Positions 1 to 9,007 of a stretch of 64,000 nt of DNA are shown in pieces. The notes beneath the pieces are model-generated. The model was not told the DNA's origin and ran no database searches. It saw only the letters and a list, made by a program, of their open reading frames with translations. The first letter of the stretch is position 1. Each line of letters opens with the position of its first letter. The translations under genes and the position numbers were made by a program. The DNA is from Solicola gregarius (lineage in GTDB: Bacteria; Actinomycetota; Actinomycetes; Propionibacteriales; Nocardioidaceae), in the NCBI RefSeq assembly GCF_025790165.1, contig NZ_CP094970.1:310001-374000 (forward strand), written 5' to 3'.

Positions 1-802
1 CTCCTCGATCGCCGCGACCGCCATCAGGTCGTTGGCGGCGAAGATGCCGTCGATGCCGGGGCTACGCTTCGAGGAGCTGGGCCATCGCGGCGCGGCCGCC
101 GTCCATGCTGAAGTAGCCGGAAACGATGCGATCGGCGGGCAGGTCGAGGCCGCCGGCCGCGACGCCGCGCCGGAAGCCCTCGAGCCGATCCGTCGTGACG
201 GTCATGTCGTCCGGGCCGGTGATCGTCGCGACCTCGGTGCACCCTCGCTCGAGCAGTACCCGCGCCGCGGCCTCGCCGCCACCGACGTTGTCGGACGAGA
301 CGTACGGCAGCGCGGGCCGACCACGAGGCGGACGACCGGCCAGCACGACCGGTACGCCGAGGTCGTGCACCCTCCGCGGCAACGTGTCGTGTGCGTGCAC
401 CGACACGAACATCACGCCGTCGACGTGCCCGCCCGCGGCGTACTGCTCGAGTCGGGCGCGATCCTCGTCGTTCGCGACGATCACGAAGAGCAGCGGGCGG
501 CCGCGCTCCGCCGCGGCGTCGTGCGCACCGCGCAGCACCGGGGCGAAGAACGGGTCGGCGAAGAAGACGTCCTCCGACTCGGCGACGACGAACGCCAACG
601 CATCGCTCTGCCGGGTCACCAGCGAGCGCGCCGCCCGGTTGGGGACGTACCCCAGCTCGTCGGCCGCGGCGCGTACGGAGTCTCGAGCGTCGTCGCTGAC
701 CCTGGTCGAGCCGTTCAGCACCCGACTCGCCGTCGCCCGGGAGACGCCTGCCCGCGCGGCAACCGCCTCGAGCGTCACCGGTGATCGTCGGTTCTCCGTC
801 AC
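1..802 (-). pseudogene. LacI-family transcriptional regulator, frameshifted and cut by the window edge
   Basis: A LacI/GalR-type repressor that would bind DNA as a dimer and sense a sugar-like ligand. The N-terminal helix-turn-helix (about residues 10-30, with VSRATASRVLNG) is followed by a periplasmic-binding-protein-like domain. The open frame stops at a TAG at 62-64 after residue 246 (..AQLLEA). Reading on in the next frame gives SPGIDGIFAANDLMAV, the standard continuation of the family, up to base 1. Removing one base in the GAA near 68-69 restores QLLERSPGIDGIFAAND. The gene is therefore either a real frameshift mutant or a sequence error. It is divergent from the ThuA/dehydrogenase gene 225 bp away, which may be its target. 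The true C-terminus lies outside the window. Confidence 0.85.
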
Positions 803-989
803 GCTGCCCCTTCCAGGCCGATCAGAGTGGGATCAGTATGCACACGCGTGGCGCGGACGTGACGGCACGCCGGTCGTACGGCCCATGCGCGGCTCCACGC
901 CGCCGGACTTTCGTCGAATGCCATCCAGAACTTGTATGACCATTGACGGAACTGACCTCACCTGGCTACTCTCGTGATCGACTTAGCCA

Positions 990-1005
990 CGTGATCCGGG
1001 TCACA
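990..1005. promoter_or_regulatory. CRP-like binding site
   Basis: CGTGATCCGGGTCACA differs by one base from the TGTGA-N6-TCACA consensus bound by CRP/GlxR regulators. It lies 22 bp before the start of the ThuA/dehydrogenase gene and downstream of a weak candidate promoter (TTGACG at 943-948, TACTCT at 967-972). If that promoter is real the site would repress. The assignment rests on sequence match only. Confidence 0.4.
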
Positions 1006-1026
1006 TTGCACGATCAGGAGTCGCAA

Positions 1027-3888
1027 ATGCCCTCTCTCGATCCGACCCGACGCCCGTCCGGCGCCGCCACGCGGAAGGCCGCCATCCTGGCCTTCTTGCT
1101 GGCGCTGCTCGGCGCACTGCTCGCCCCGCTGGCGGGGGCGTCGCCGCCCGCGACGACACAGCAATCCGCCGAGCCACCGGCGACACAACGCGCCAAGCCG
1201 GCGAAGTTCGACGTGCTCGTCTTCTCCAAGACGGCCGGCTTCAGGCACGACTCGATACCGGCCGGGATCCGTCGTATCAAGCAGCTCGGCGCGGCCAACG
1301 GGTTCCGAGTCGACGCGACCGAGAACGCCGGAGCGTTTCGGCGCAACCGGCTGCGTCGCTACGAGGCCGTCGTGTTCCTCAGCACGACCGGCGACGTCCT
1401 GAACAACCGCCAGCAGCGCGCCTTCGAGCAGTGGGTCCGCCAGGGCGGCGGCTATGTCGGCGTCCACGCCGCGGCCGATACCGAGTACGACTGGCCGTTC
1501 TACGGCAACCTCGTCGGCGCGTACTTCAAGAGCCATCCGGCGATCCAGGAGGCCACCGTCAAGGTGGCCGACCAGGTGCACCCGTCGACGAAGCACCTGC
1601 CGGACCGGTGGGTTCGCACCGACGAGTGGTACGACTACCAGGCCAACCCGCGCGGCGACGTGCACGTGCTGGCCAGCCTCGACGAGTCGAGCTATGAGGG
1701 CGGAACGATGGGCAGCGACCACCCGATCGCCTGGTGCCAGCGTTTCGACGGTGCCCGCTCCTGGTACACCGGCGGCGGTCACACCGCAGAGGCGTACGGC
1801 GAGCCCGGCTTCGCCAAGCACCTCCTCGGCGGTATCCGCTGGGCCGCCGGCGACGTCGCCGGCGACTGCGGGGCGACCACGCAGCAGGGATTCCAGAAGG
1901 TCACGCTGAACGACCGCCCCGGCGAGCCGATGGGGCTCGCCGTGCTCCCGGACGGCCGCGTGCTGCACACCGACCGCACCGGCGAGGTACGTCTGCACGA
2001 CCCGCAGACCGGGCTGAACACGTTGGCCGCGAACCTCACCAACCTCGTCTACAACCACGACGAGGAGGGCGTGCAGAGCATCGCGATCGATCCCGCCTTC
2101 AAGCGCAACCGATGGGTGTACCTGTACCACTCGCTGCCCACCGGCGAGACACCCGTCGACGACCCGTCGACACCAGACGTCAACGAGGGCGACGCGCCGA
2201 CGACCGGCACTGCCGAGGACTGGGAGGCGTACAAGGGAAAGATGCGGCTGTCGCGGTTCAAGTTCACGGCCGAGGGAACCCTCGACCTGGACTCCGCGCA
2301 GACGATCATCGAGGTCCCGGTCGACCGAGGTCAGTGCTGTCACGTCGGCGGCCACATCGACTTCGACGGACAGGGCAACCTGTACCTCTCCACCGGTGAC
2401 GACTCGAACCCGTTCGAGTCCGACGGATACACCCCGATCGACGAGCGTGCTGACCGCAACCCGGTCTTCGACGCGCAACGGTCCGCGGCGAACACGAACG
2501 ACCTGCGCGGCAAGGTGCTGCGGATCCACCCGAAGCGCAATGGTGGCTACACCGTCCCGGACGGCAACCTGTTCCCGGAGGGCGCGCCACAGACCCGCCC
2601 TGAGATCTACCTGATGGGGCTGCGCAACCCGTTCCGAATCTCGGTCAACAGGGAGAACGGTGACCTCTACGTTGCCGACTACTCACCGGACGCGAACGAC
2701 GCGAACCCGGATCGTGGACCTGCGGGGCAAGGCAAGTGGTTCGTCGCCCGCGACCCCGGTAACTACGGATGGCCGTACTGCGCGACGGCGGAACTCCCCT
2801 ACGTCGACTACGACTTCGCTACCGAGGAGTCGGGCGAACAGTTCGACTGCGCGAACCCGGTGAACGAGTCACCGCACAACACGGGTTTGCGTCAGCTGCC
2901 CCCGGTCGAGCAGCCGGATGTCTTCTACAGCTACGACGAGTCGGAGCAGTTCCCCGAGCTCGGCACCGGCGGCATCGGCCCGATGGCCGGTCCCGCGTAC
3001 GACTTCAACAAGCGGTCCGACTCGCGGGTGAAGTGGCCGGAGTACTACGACGGCGCGCCACTGATGTACGAGTGGACCCGCGACTGGGTCGGCGAGATGC
3101 GGCTCGACAACAAGGGCGAGGTATTCGACATCAACGAGGTGCTGAAGTCCTTCACCTTCGACGCCCCGATGGACATGGAGTTCGGCCCCGACGGCGCGCT
3201 GTACGTTCTCGAGTACGGCGACGGCTACTTCGCAGAGAACCCGGCCGCCCAGCTGTCCCGGATCGACTACGTACGCGGAGGCCGCACGCCGAACCCGAAG
3301 GTCGAGGCGACGCCGACCAACGGCGACGCCCCGCTGGAGGTGACCTTCTCCAGTGCGGGGACGAGTGACCCGGACGGGGACCGGCTGACCTACCAGTGGG
3401 ACTTCGATGCCGACGGGACGTTCGACTCGCAGGAGGAGAATCCGACGTACACCTATCCGGAGAACGGCGTCTACGAGGCGACGCTGAAGGTCACGGACCG
3501 CACCGGGCGCTCCGCGTCCGCCTCGGTCGAGATCGTCATCGGAAACGATCGGCCGGTTCTGGAGTTCATCACTCCGCAGGAGGGTGACCCCTTCGAGTTC
3601 GGCGACACCGTGCAGTACGAGATCAAGGTCACCGACGACCAGGAGGTCGACTGCAGCCGGGTGCAGGTGGCCTACATCCTCGGACACGACAGCCACGGCC
3701 ACCCACAGACCGAGACCACTGGGTGCACCGGACAGCTCGAAGCCCCGCTCGCGGGGGGTCACGAGGGCGAGGACAACCTGCGCGGGGTGTTCCACGCGTC
3801 GTACGCCGACCAAGGTCCGGACGGTGACGGAGTGGGCTCGCTCACCGGTGACGCGGAGGTCGCCCTGGTGCCGACCGGAGGCAACTGA
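1027..3888 (+). CDS. Secreted ThuA / sugar (sorbosone-type) dehydrogenase / PKD protein
   Basis: A 953-residue exported multidomain protein. The N-terminus has a twin-arginine-free basic stretch and a hydrophobic core (residues about 17-38, AAILAFLLALLGALLAPLAG), so a Sec signal peptide is likely. Domain order: ThuA-like (about 61-275, trehalose-utilisation family fold), a beta-propeller of the PQQ-dependent glucose/sorbosone dehydrogenase type (about 288-750), a PKD domain (about 755-840, with the SSAGTSDPDGD and YQWDFDADG signatures), and a C-terminal Ig-like stretch. The ATG at 1027 was chosen because AGGAG at 1016-1020 sits 6 bp upstream and it begins the signal peptide. The family is known for carbohydrate-related extracellular proteins in actinobacteria; the substrate is not evident. 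The frameshifted LacI gene next door suggests carbohydrate-linked control. Confidence 0.85.
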   Translation: MPSLDPTRRPSGAATRKAAILAFLLALLGALLAPLAGASPPATTQQSAEPPATQRAKPAKFDVLVFSKTAGFRHDSIPAGIRRIKQLGAANGFRVDATENAGAFRRNRLRRYEAVVFLSTTGDVLNNRQQRAFEQWVRQGGGYVGVHAAADTEYDWPFYGNLVGAYFKSHPAIQEATVKVADQVHPSTKHLPDRWVRTDEWYDYQANPRGDVHVLASLDESSYEGGTMGSDHPIAWCQRFDGARSWYTGGGHTAEAYGEPGFAKHLLGGIRWAAGDVAGDCGATTQQGFQKVTLNDRPGEPMGLAVLPDGRVLHTDRTGEVRLHDPQTGLNTLAANLTNLVYNHDEEGVQSIAIDPAFKRNRWVYLYHSLPTGETPVDDPSTPDVNEGDAPTTGTAEDWEAYKGKMRLSRFKFTAEGTLDLDSAQTIIEVPVDRGQCCHVGGHIDFDGQGNLYLSTGDDSNPFESDGYTPIDERADRNPVFDAQRSAANTNDLRGKVLRIHPKRNGGYTVPDGNLFPEGAPQTRPEIYLMGLRNPFRISVNRENGDLYVADYSPDANDANPDRGPAGQGKWFVARDPGNYGWPYCATAELPYVDYDFATEESGEQFDCANPVNESPHNTGLRQLPPVEQPDVFYSYDESEQFPELGTGGIGPMAGPAYDFNKRSDSRVKWPEYYDGAPLMYEWTRDWVGEMRLDNKGEVFDINEVLKSFTFDAPMDMEFGPDGALYVLEYGDGYFAENPAAQLSRIDYVRGGRTPNPKVEATPTNGDAPLEVTFSSAGTSDPDGDRLTYQWDFDADGTFDSQEENPTYTYPENGVYEATLKVTDRTGRSASASVEIVIGNDRPVLEFITPQEGDPFEFGDTVQYEIKVTDDQEVDCSRVQVAYILGHDSHGHPQTETTGCTGQLEAPLAGGHEGEDNLRGVFHASYADQGPDGDGVGSLTGDAEVALVPTGGN

Positions 3889-3970
3889 GAACGCGCAGTC
3901 GGGGTGGTGAGGTCGCGGACTCGCGGCCTCGCCACCCCGCCGTATGCCCGCGCGCATCCCAGCACAGAAT

Positions 3971-3986
3971 TGTACATCAGTGTACA
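3971..3986. promoter_or_regulatory. Operator-like repeat upstream of the toxin-antitoxin pair
   Basis: Two copies of the palindrome TGTACA separated by TCAG end 8 bp before the antitoxin start. A TACAGT hexamer at 3983-3988 would place transcription close to the ATG at 3995, so the antitoxin mRNA may be leaderless; no Shine-Dalgarno is visible. Autorepression by the antitoxin is typical of the family and would use such a repeat. Confidence 0.5.
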
Positions 3987-3994
3987 GTCTGCAC

Positions 3995-4273
3995 ATGACT
4001 ACGTACACGCTCAGCGAGGCCCGTGCGAACCTGTCGGCCATCCTCGACAGTGTCGAGCGCGGCGAACCTGTCGAGATCACCCGCCACGGAAGGCCGGCCG
4101 CGCGCTTGGTCGCGCCCCTGCGGTCCGAGGCACGCGCGGAGCGTATGTGGGCCGACGTGGAGCGCATCCGCGTCGATCTACACGCGGCGGTCGACCACCC
4201 GCTCCGACCGGCAATGGCGTACGACGCCGATGCACACGTCCACGCGATCCGCGCCGAACGCGACGCGCGCTGA
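3995..4273 (+). CDS. Antitoxin of Phd/YefM family
   Basis: A 92-residue DNA-binding antitoxin. The N-terminus TTYTLSEARANLSAILDSVE followed by GEPVEITRHGRPAARLVAP is the classic Phd/YefM fold that binds the operator; the charged C-terminal half would wrap around the toxin. The ATG at 3995 starts exactly at the family N-terminus; an in-frame ATG at 3944 would add 17 residues that run through the operator and is less likely. The next gene begins one base after the stop, so the two are co-transcribed. Confidence 0.85.
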   Translation: MTTYTLSEARANLSAILDSVERGEPVEITRHGRPAARLVAPLRSEARAERMWADVERIRVDLHAAVDHPLRPAMAYDADAHVHAIRAERDAR

Positions 4274-4274
4274 G

Positions 4275-4679
4275 ATGGATGCGTTCGACGCCGACGTCTT
4301 GATATACGCGGCGAGCGGCGATCCTCGAGGTGCCGAAGTCCAGAACCGATCAGCGGACCCGTCCGGAGCACCCATCGGGATCGGCTCCGTACTACTCATG
4401 AGCGAGTTGCTCGTTCATCCCCGTCGGCACGGCCATGACGCCGAGTACGACGCCCTCATCGTGCTGCTCTCCCGCATCGCGCTCGTACCCGTAGACGATA
4501 CGGTCGCAGCCGCATCGGTGTCGCTCGGCGCTCGGTACGGCCTCAAAGCGCTGGACGCCTTGCATCTCGCCTCGGCGGTCGTTGCCGGCGCTGACCGCTT
4601 CGTCACAAACAACCGTCGCGACTTCAACGCACCGATCGGCGAGATCGAGATCAGCTTTCCGAGGGAGTACGAGATCTAA
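4275..4679 (+). CDS. PIN-domain toxin (VapC-like ribonuclease)
   Basis: A 134-residue PIN-domain protein, expected to be a magnesium-dependent ribonuclease held inactive by the antitoxin encoded just upstream. The acidic active-site positions are visible: D5/D7 in FDADVLIYA, the Glu of SELLVHP, the Asp of LDALHLASA, and the TNNRRDF motif near the C-terminus. Length is normal for the family. The start at 4275 overlaps nothing and follows the antitoxin stop by a single base. The 3' end runs 29 bp into the convergent membrane-protein gene. Confidence 0.85.
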   Translation: MDAFDADVLIYAASGDPRGAEVQNRSADPSGAPIGIGSVLLMSELLVHPRRHGHDAEYDALIVLLSRIALVPVDDTVAAASVSLGARYGLKALDALHLASAVVAGADRFVTNNRRDFNAPIGEIEISFPREYEI

Positions 4680-5331
4680 GCCGCACCGACACCAGCGGCA
4701 GGAAGAACTGCACGATCGGGCCGATCGCGAGCGCATACACGACCGTACCGAGACCCACGGTGCCGCCGAGCAGGAAACCGGCGGCGAGCACCGTGACCTC
4801 GACGCCGGTGCGAATGACCCGAACGCTCAGCCCTGTCTTGCGTACGACGCCGAGCCAGAGGCCGTCGCGCGGGCCCGGCCCCAGATGGGTACCGATGTAG
4901 AGCGCACCCGCGAGGCCGTTGAGCACGACTCCGGAGATCAGCAATGCGAACCGTGCGACGAGCGAGTCCGGCTCGGACATGACCGCGAGGCCGGCGTCCG
5001 CGGCGAGCCCGATGACGATCACGTTCAGCACGGTGCCGAGCCCGGGCCACTGCTTGAGCGGAATCCACAGCAGCAGCAGAACCGCGCCGACGACGATCAC
5101 CACCTGGCCGAAGGTCAGCGGCACCTGGCGCGCGATTCCTTGATGCAGGACGTCCCAGGGGTCGAGGCCGAGCACCGCCTCGACCTGCATGGCCATCGAC
5201 CAGCCGTACAGCACGAGGCCGAACAACAACTGCGGCACGCGCCGGGTCAGCCTGCCCGCACGGAGCTGTTCGAGCGGCGTCAGTACGGGCGGCTGGTACG
5301 GGGCGCGCCGGGTGCGCAGGAGCGTGGGCAT
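4651..5331 (-). CDS. YczE/YitT-type integral membrane protein
   Basis: A 226-residue protein with about five hydrophobic segments and the family features LLFGLVLYGWSMAMQVEAVLGLDPWDVLHQG and GPGPRDGLW (a YczE/YyaS hallmark, each shorter part clearly readable). The molecular function of the family is not known; a transport role linked to vitamin B6 or amine metabolism has been suggested from its constant pairing with MocR regulators. The ATG at 5331 begins right at the family start. The gene is divergent from such a MocR regulator 62 bp away, so that protein is its likely regulator. Confidence 0.8.
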   Translation of the reverse strand: MPTLLRTRRAPYQPPVLTPLEQLRAGRLTRRVPQLLFGLVLYGWSMAMQVEAVLGLDPWDVLHQGIARQVPLTFGQVVIVVGAVLLLLWIPLKQWPGLGTVLNVIVIGLAADAGLAVMSEPDSLVARFALLISGVVLNGLAGALYIGTHLGPGPRDGLWLGVVRKTGLSVRVIRTGVEVTVLAAGFLLGGTVGLGTVVYALAIGPIVQFFLPLVSVRLRSRTPSES

Positions 5332-5341
5332 GGATCCATTT

Positions 5342-5362
5342 TGGTACGCATGTGGCCTGGTA
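5342..5362. promoter_or_regulatory. Direct repeat in the yczE-type/MocR intergenic region
   Basis: TGGTA occurs at 5342-5346 and again at 5358-5362, 16 bp apart, inside the 62-bp divergent promoter region. MocR regulators often bind direct repeats, so this is a candidate operator. Confidence 0.3.
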
Positions 5363-5393
5363 TTCGATAGCCAATTGCGAGAGGGTGGACTAC

Positions 5394-6830
5394 ATGGTCG
5401 TCGCACAGCTGTCCGCACGTCGCCTGGTCGACCTGGTGTCCGACTATCCGGACACCAGGCCGGCTTACCGGTCGCTCGCCAACGCCATCCGCGGCGTACT
5501 GGTCGACGGACGCGTGACGCACGAGACCCGGCTGCCGAGCGAGCGCGAGCTCAGCATTGCGCTCGGCGTGAGCCGAACGACGGTCACCCGGGCGTACGGC
5601 GAGCTGGTGGCGTCCGGCTGGGCGAGCGCCCGTCGCGGTTCCGGTACGACGTTGATCCTGCGCGGCCTGGACCACACGGGTGGCAGCCAGCTGGTCGCGC
5701 CCGAGGTGGAGGACGGCGTGATCAACCTGATGATCGCGGCGCCGCCCGCACCGCCCGGCACGATGGACGCCGTCGAGCGCGCGGTCGCGCTGCTGCCCAG
5801 CCGGCTGGCCGGCCACGGTTACCGGATGACCGGCGAGCCGTTGCTCCGCGAGCAGATCGCAGCACACTATGACGATCGGGGCCTCGCCACCGACCCGGAG
5901 CAGATCATCGTGACGCCCGGTGCGCTCGCCGCGACCGCGGTCATCGTACGAATGCTGATCGGCCGCGGCGACCGCGCGATCATGGAGACACCGAGCTATA
6001 CGAACTCCGTTGCGACACTTCGCGCCGGTGGCACTCGCGTCGTCGGGCTCCCGGTCACCACCGAGGGATGGGACGCGGAAGCGTTCGAGGCGACCATCCG
6101 CCAGACGGCGCCGCGATTCGCGTTGCTGATCCCCGACTTCCAGAACCCGACGGGCGCACTCATGGACACCGCCACCCGTGATCAGTTCGGCGCCGTCCTG
6201 GCTCGCACACGTACGACCGGTGTCGCCGACGAGACGATGGCCGACCTCGCGATCGACCCGCTCACGATGCCGCCGCCGTTCGCCGCATCGAACCCGGACG
6301 TGATCACGGTCGGCAGTACCAGCAAGGCGTTCTGGGGCGGCTTCCGGATCGGCTGGCTGCGCGTGCCGATGGCCGTCCGCGATCGGGTCGTACAGGCCCG
6401 TACCTCGCTCGACCTCGGCTGCAGTCTCGCCGACCAGCTCATCGCGTACGAGATGTTCGCGCATCGAGAAGCTCTACTCGACGAGCGACGATCCGCACTG
6501 CGCGAATCGCGCGACGTACTCGTGGCCGAACTGCGCAGGCTCTTGCCCGATTGGGAGTTCACGACACCGCGTGGCGGTATGACACTGTGGGCTCGGATGC
6601 CCGAACCGGTGTCGAGCGCCGTCGTGCTCGCCGCCGAGAGACACGGCCTGCTGCTCGCGTCTGGAGGCCAGTTCGGGGTCGACCAAGACCTGCGGCACTA
6701 CATCCGGCTGCCGTTCGCCCTACCTGTCGACGTGATGCGCGAGGGGGTCGCACGCCTCGCTCGCGCCTACGCCGAGGCGATCGCCGAACCGACGCTCGTA
6801 CGCGAGCGCGCAGGTTCGTTCATCGCCTGA
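5394..6830 (+). CDS. MocR (GntR-HTH plus class I aminotransferase-like) regulator
   Basis: A 478-residue MocR/PdxR-type transcription factor. Residues about 20-90 form a GntR winged helix (YRSLANAIRGVLVDGRV, LPSERELSIALGVSRTTVTR); the rest is a fold-type-I aminotransferase domain with the PLP-binding lysine K311 in STSKAFWGGF. Such proteins sense PLP or a PLP-amino acid adduct rather than carrying out full transamination. The ATG at 5394 is preceded by GAGGG. It faces away from the YczE-type membrane gene, a pairing seen in many Gram-positive genomes. The 3' end overlaps the convergent tenA gene by 11 bp. Confidence 0.9.
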   Translation: MVVAQLSARRLVDLVSDYPDTRPAYRSLANAIRGVLVDGRVTHETRLPSERELSIALGVSRTTVTRAYGELVASGWASARRGSGTTLILRGLDHTGGSQLVAPEVEDGVINLMIAAPPAPPGTMDAVERAVALLPSRLAGHGYRMTGEPLLREQIAAHYDDRGLATDPEQIIVTPGALAATAVIVRMLIGRGDRAIMETPSYTNSVATLRAGGTRVVGLPVTTEGWDAEAFEATIRQTAPRFALLIPDFQNPTGALMDTATRDQFGAVLARTRTTGVADETMADLAIDPLTMPPPFAASNPDVITVGSTSKAFWGGFRIGWLRVPMAVRDRVVQARTSLDLGCSLADQLIAYEMFAHREALLDERRSALRESRDVLVAELRRLLPDWEFTTPRGGMTLWARMPEPVSSAVVLAAERHGLLLASGGQFGVDQDLRHYIRLPFALPVDVMREGVARLARAYAEAIAEPTLVRERAGSFIA

Positions 6831-7521
6831 TCTCCGCTACCGACCCCTGCGGCGTCGGCCAGGTCTCGCCGCGCCACGCAGCGTCCCAGAACATCCACTC
6901 GAACCTGGTCGCGCGCACGTACGCCTCGAGCATCTCGGCACGTCGCTGCGGTGTCGCGGCCTCGGCGACGGCGTCAGCGTGTGCCTCCACCGTTCGCACC
7001 GCCTGGTCGAACGACGGGTCGGCGTACGCGTCGACCCAGGCACGGTACGGGTGATCGGGGTCGGGCGCCTTCGCGATCACGGCGCTACCCACCTCGGCGT
7101 ACACACGGAAGCACGGAAGCACGCCGGCGAGCCCGACCTCCACCGGCGCGAACGCCGCGAGCGTCTGCAGGCTGCCGATGTACGCGCTGCACGTCGGGCT
7201 CTGCTCGGGCGCGTCCGCCGACCGCGGATCGATGCCACGCGGCGTCAGGTACGACGCGTGCAGCTCACGCTCGACCGCGATGCCCTGCGCGGCGGAGCCC
7301 GCGAGCATCGCCGCCGCGGCCGGGTCGGCAGTCCGCGTCGCCAGCGACGACAGTGCCCGCGCGTACCCGATCAGGTAGTGCGAATCGTCGATGAGATAGC
7401 GCGCGAACACCTGCTCGGGTAGGGATCCGTCGCTCAACTCGACCAGGAACGGATGCTCCAGGATCGCGTCGTACCACTCCTTGACCGAACGCCATGCATG
7501 CTCGGACCAGCCGTCAGTCAT
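6820..7521 (-). CDS. tenA: TenA-family thiaminase II / aminopyrimidine aminohydrolase
   Basis: A 233-residue TenA protein, which hydrolyses thiamine breakdown products such as aminomethyl-HMP back to HMP for salvage. Visible family features: the LPCFRVYAEVG segment with C137 as the expected nucleophile, acidic residues at D45/D46, and the C-terminal FEWMFWDAAW. It is the last gene of the thiM-thiE-thiD-tenA operon and overlaps thiD by 8 bp. A thiaminase role in salvage fits the absence of de novo genes (thiC, thiG) in the window. Confidence 0.9.
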   Translation of the reverse strand: MTDGWSEHAWRSVKEWYDAILEHPFLVELSDGSLPEQVFARYLIDDSHYLIGYARALSSLATRTADPAAAAMLAGSAAQGIAVERELHASYLTPRGIDPRSADAPEQSPTCSAYIGSLQTLAAFAPVEVGLAGVLPCFRVYAEVGSAVIAKAPDPDHPYRAWVDAYADPSFDQAVRTVEAHADAVAEAATPQRRAEMLEAYVRATRFEWMFWDAAWRGETWPTPQGSVAEIRR

Positions 7522-8347
7522 TGCTCCCCCTCGGGGGAAGCCCGCCTTCGAGCTCCCATAGGTGGTTCACGGGGCTACGCCCCTCTCCGACCGTCCACGA
7601 CGCAGCGCTCTCGATCGCCCCACTGACATACCGTTTTGCGCCGTGGATCGCGTCGCGCAACGGCATCGGGTAGATCAGGTAGGTCGCGACAGCCGACGAG
7701 AGCGTGCAGCCGGTGCCGTGCGTGTTGGCGGTTTCGACGCGGTCTGCGACGAACATCGCGGGGCCTTCCGCATCGACCAGGATGTCGATTGCGGACGCAC
7801 CGCTTCCGTGGCCGCCCTTGACCAGCGCGGCTTGGGCACCCAGGTCGCGCAGCGCCGTCGCCGCCTCGATCATCGAGTCGCGATCGCCGGGCTCGTCGAC
7901 GCCGGCGAGTACGGCGGCCTCCGGAAGGTTCGGCGTGACGACGGTCGCCAACGGCAGCAGGTGCTCTCGGATCGCATCGACGGTGTCGGTCGGTACGAGC
8001 CGGTCGCCGGACGTCGCCACCATGACCGGATCGAGCACGACGTCGCGTACGGGATGCCTTCGCATCGACTCAGCGAGCGCGACGACGACCTCCGCCGTGC
8101 CGAGCATGCCGATCTTCACCGCCTCGACGTCGAGGTCGGTCACCACTTCTTCGTACTGCTGGACGACGAACTCGGCGGGGATGGGAAGGATGCCGGTGAC
8201 GCCGCGGGTGTTCTGCGCAGTGAGTGAGGTGATCACCGCAGCTCCGTACACCTTCAGAGCCGTTGCTGTCTTGAGATCTGCCTGGATTCCGGCTCCACCT
8301 GAGGGGTCGGATCCGGCGATGCTCAGCATCGCGGGTCGCTTCGCCAT
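7514..8347 (-). CDS. thiD: Hydroxymethylpyrimidine (phosphate) kinase ThiD
   Basis: A 277-residue ribokinase-fold kinase that phosphorylates HMP and HMP-P to HMP-PP for coupling by ThiE. The N-terminal MLSIAGSDPSGGAGIQADLK and the C-terminal NTHGTGCTLSSA (anion hole and catalytic Asp/Gly region of the family) are present. Two ATGs lie close together (8353, 8347); GAAGGG ends 6 bp before 8347 and abuts 8353, so 8347 is preferred. It sits 10 bp behind thiE. Confidence 0.95.
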   Translation of the reverse strand: MAKRPAMLSIAGSDPSGGAGIQADLKTATALKVYGAAVITSLTAQNTRGVTGILPIPAEFVVQQYEEVVTDLDVEAVKIGMLGTAEVVVALAESMRRHPVRDVVLDPVMVATSGDRLVPTDTVDAIREHLLPLATVVTPNLPEAAVLAGVDEPGDRDSMIEAATALRDLGAQAALVKGGHGSGASAIDILVDAEGPAMFVADRVETANTHGTGCTLSSAVATYLIYPMPLRDAIHGAKRYVSGAIESAASWTVGEGRSPVNHLWELEGGLPPRGSND

Positions 8348-8357
8348 GGTCATCCCT

Positions 8358-9002
8358 TCAGCTCTCGCGCCGGGCGAGCGCATCGTCAACGGTCGACCGC
8401 AGCTCGCAGGCCGCGGCTTCCGGATCGGCCGCCGAGCAGATCGCCGACACGACCGCGATGCCGTCGGCGCCGGCAGCGATGACGTCCGCCGCATTCGTCG
8501 CGTCGATGCCGCCGATCGCCACGAGGGGTACGTGCGGGGGCATCGACCGGCGCAGTGCCGCGACTCCCGCGAGCCCGAGGGGCGCGGTGGTGTCGGTCTT
8601 CGTCGCCGTCGCCCACACCGGGCTGGCCGCCAGGTAGTCGCTCGCACGTACGTTCTCGGTGTCACCGAGCTGGGCGAGGTCGTGGATCGACCATCCGATC
8701 AGGGCGTCGGCACCGAGCAGGTCCCGCGCCTCGGCCGGTGCGATGTCGTCCGGCCCGACGTGGACCCCGGCGGAGCCCGTCGTACGCGCGACGTCGGCGT
8801 CGTCGTTGACCAGGATCGGCACCCGTGTATCCCCGATGGCGATGCTGAGCTCGTCGTACCGCGCGGCGAGCGTGTCGGGCCGAGCGTCCTTCTCGCGTAG
8901 CTGAACGAGCGTCACGCCGCCGTCGACGGCCGCACCGACGATGTCGGCCAGCGGGCGGCCGCGGGTGTCACCGGTGACGAGGTAGAGGCGCGGGTCGAGC
9001 AT
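8358..9002 (-). CDS. thiE: Thiamine-phosphate synthase ThiE
   Basis: A 214-residue TIM-barrel enzyme that joins HMP-PP and thiazole phosphate into thiamine phosphate. Signature stretches: VQLREKDA, PILVNDDADVA, GVHVGPDD and IGGIDATNAADV. The ATG at 9002 was chosen because GGTGAG, inside the end of thiM, lies about 5 bp upstream; a GTG at 9005 is possible. Only 5 bp separate it from the thiM stop, so translation is probably coupled. Confidence 0.95.
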   Translation of the reverse strand: MLDPRLYLVTGDTRGRPLADIVGAAVDGGVTLVQLREKDARPDTLAARYDELSIAIGDTRVPILVNDDADVARTTGSAGVHVGPDDIAPAEARDLLGADALIGWSIHDLAQLGDTENVRASDYLAASPVWATATKTDTTAPLGLAGVAALRRSMPPHVPLVAIGGIDATNAADVIAAGADGIAVVSAICSAADPEAAACELRSTVDDALARRES

Positions 9003-9007
9003 CACGC

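Noticed and set aside
3995-4679. Toxin-antitoxin pair as part of a mobile island
   Set aside because: No transposase, integrase, direct repeats or base-composition change flank it.
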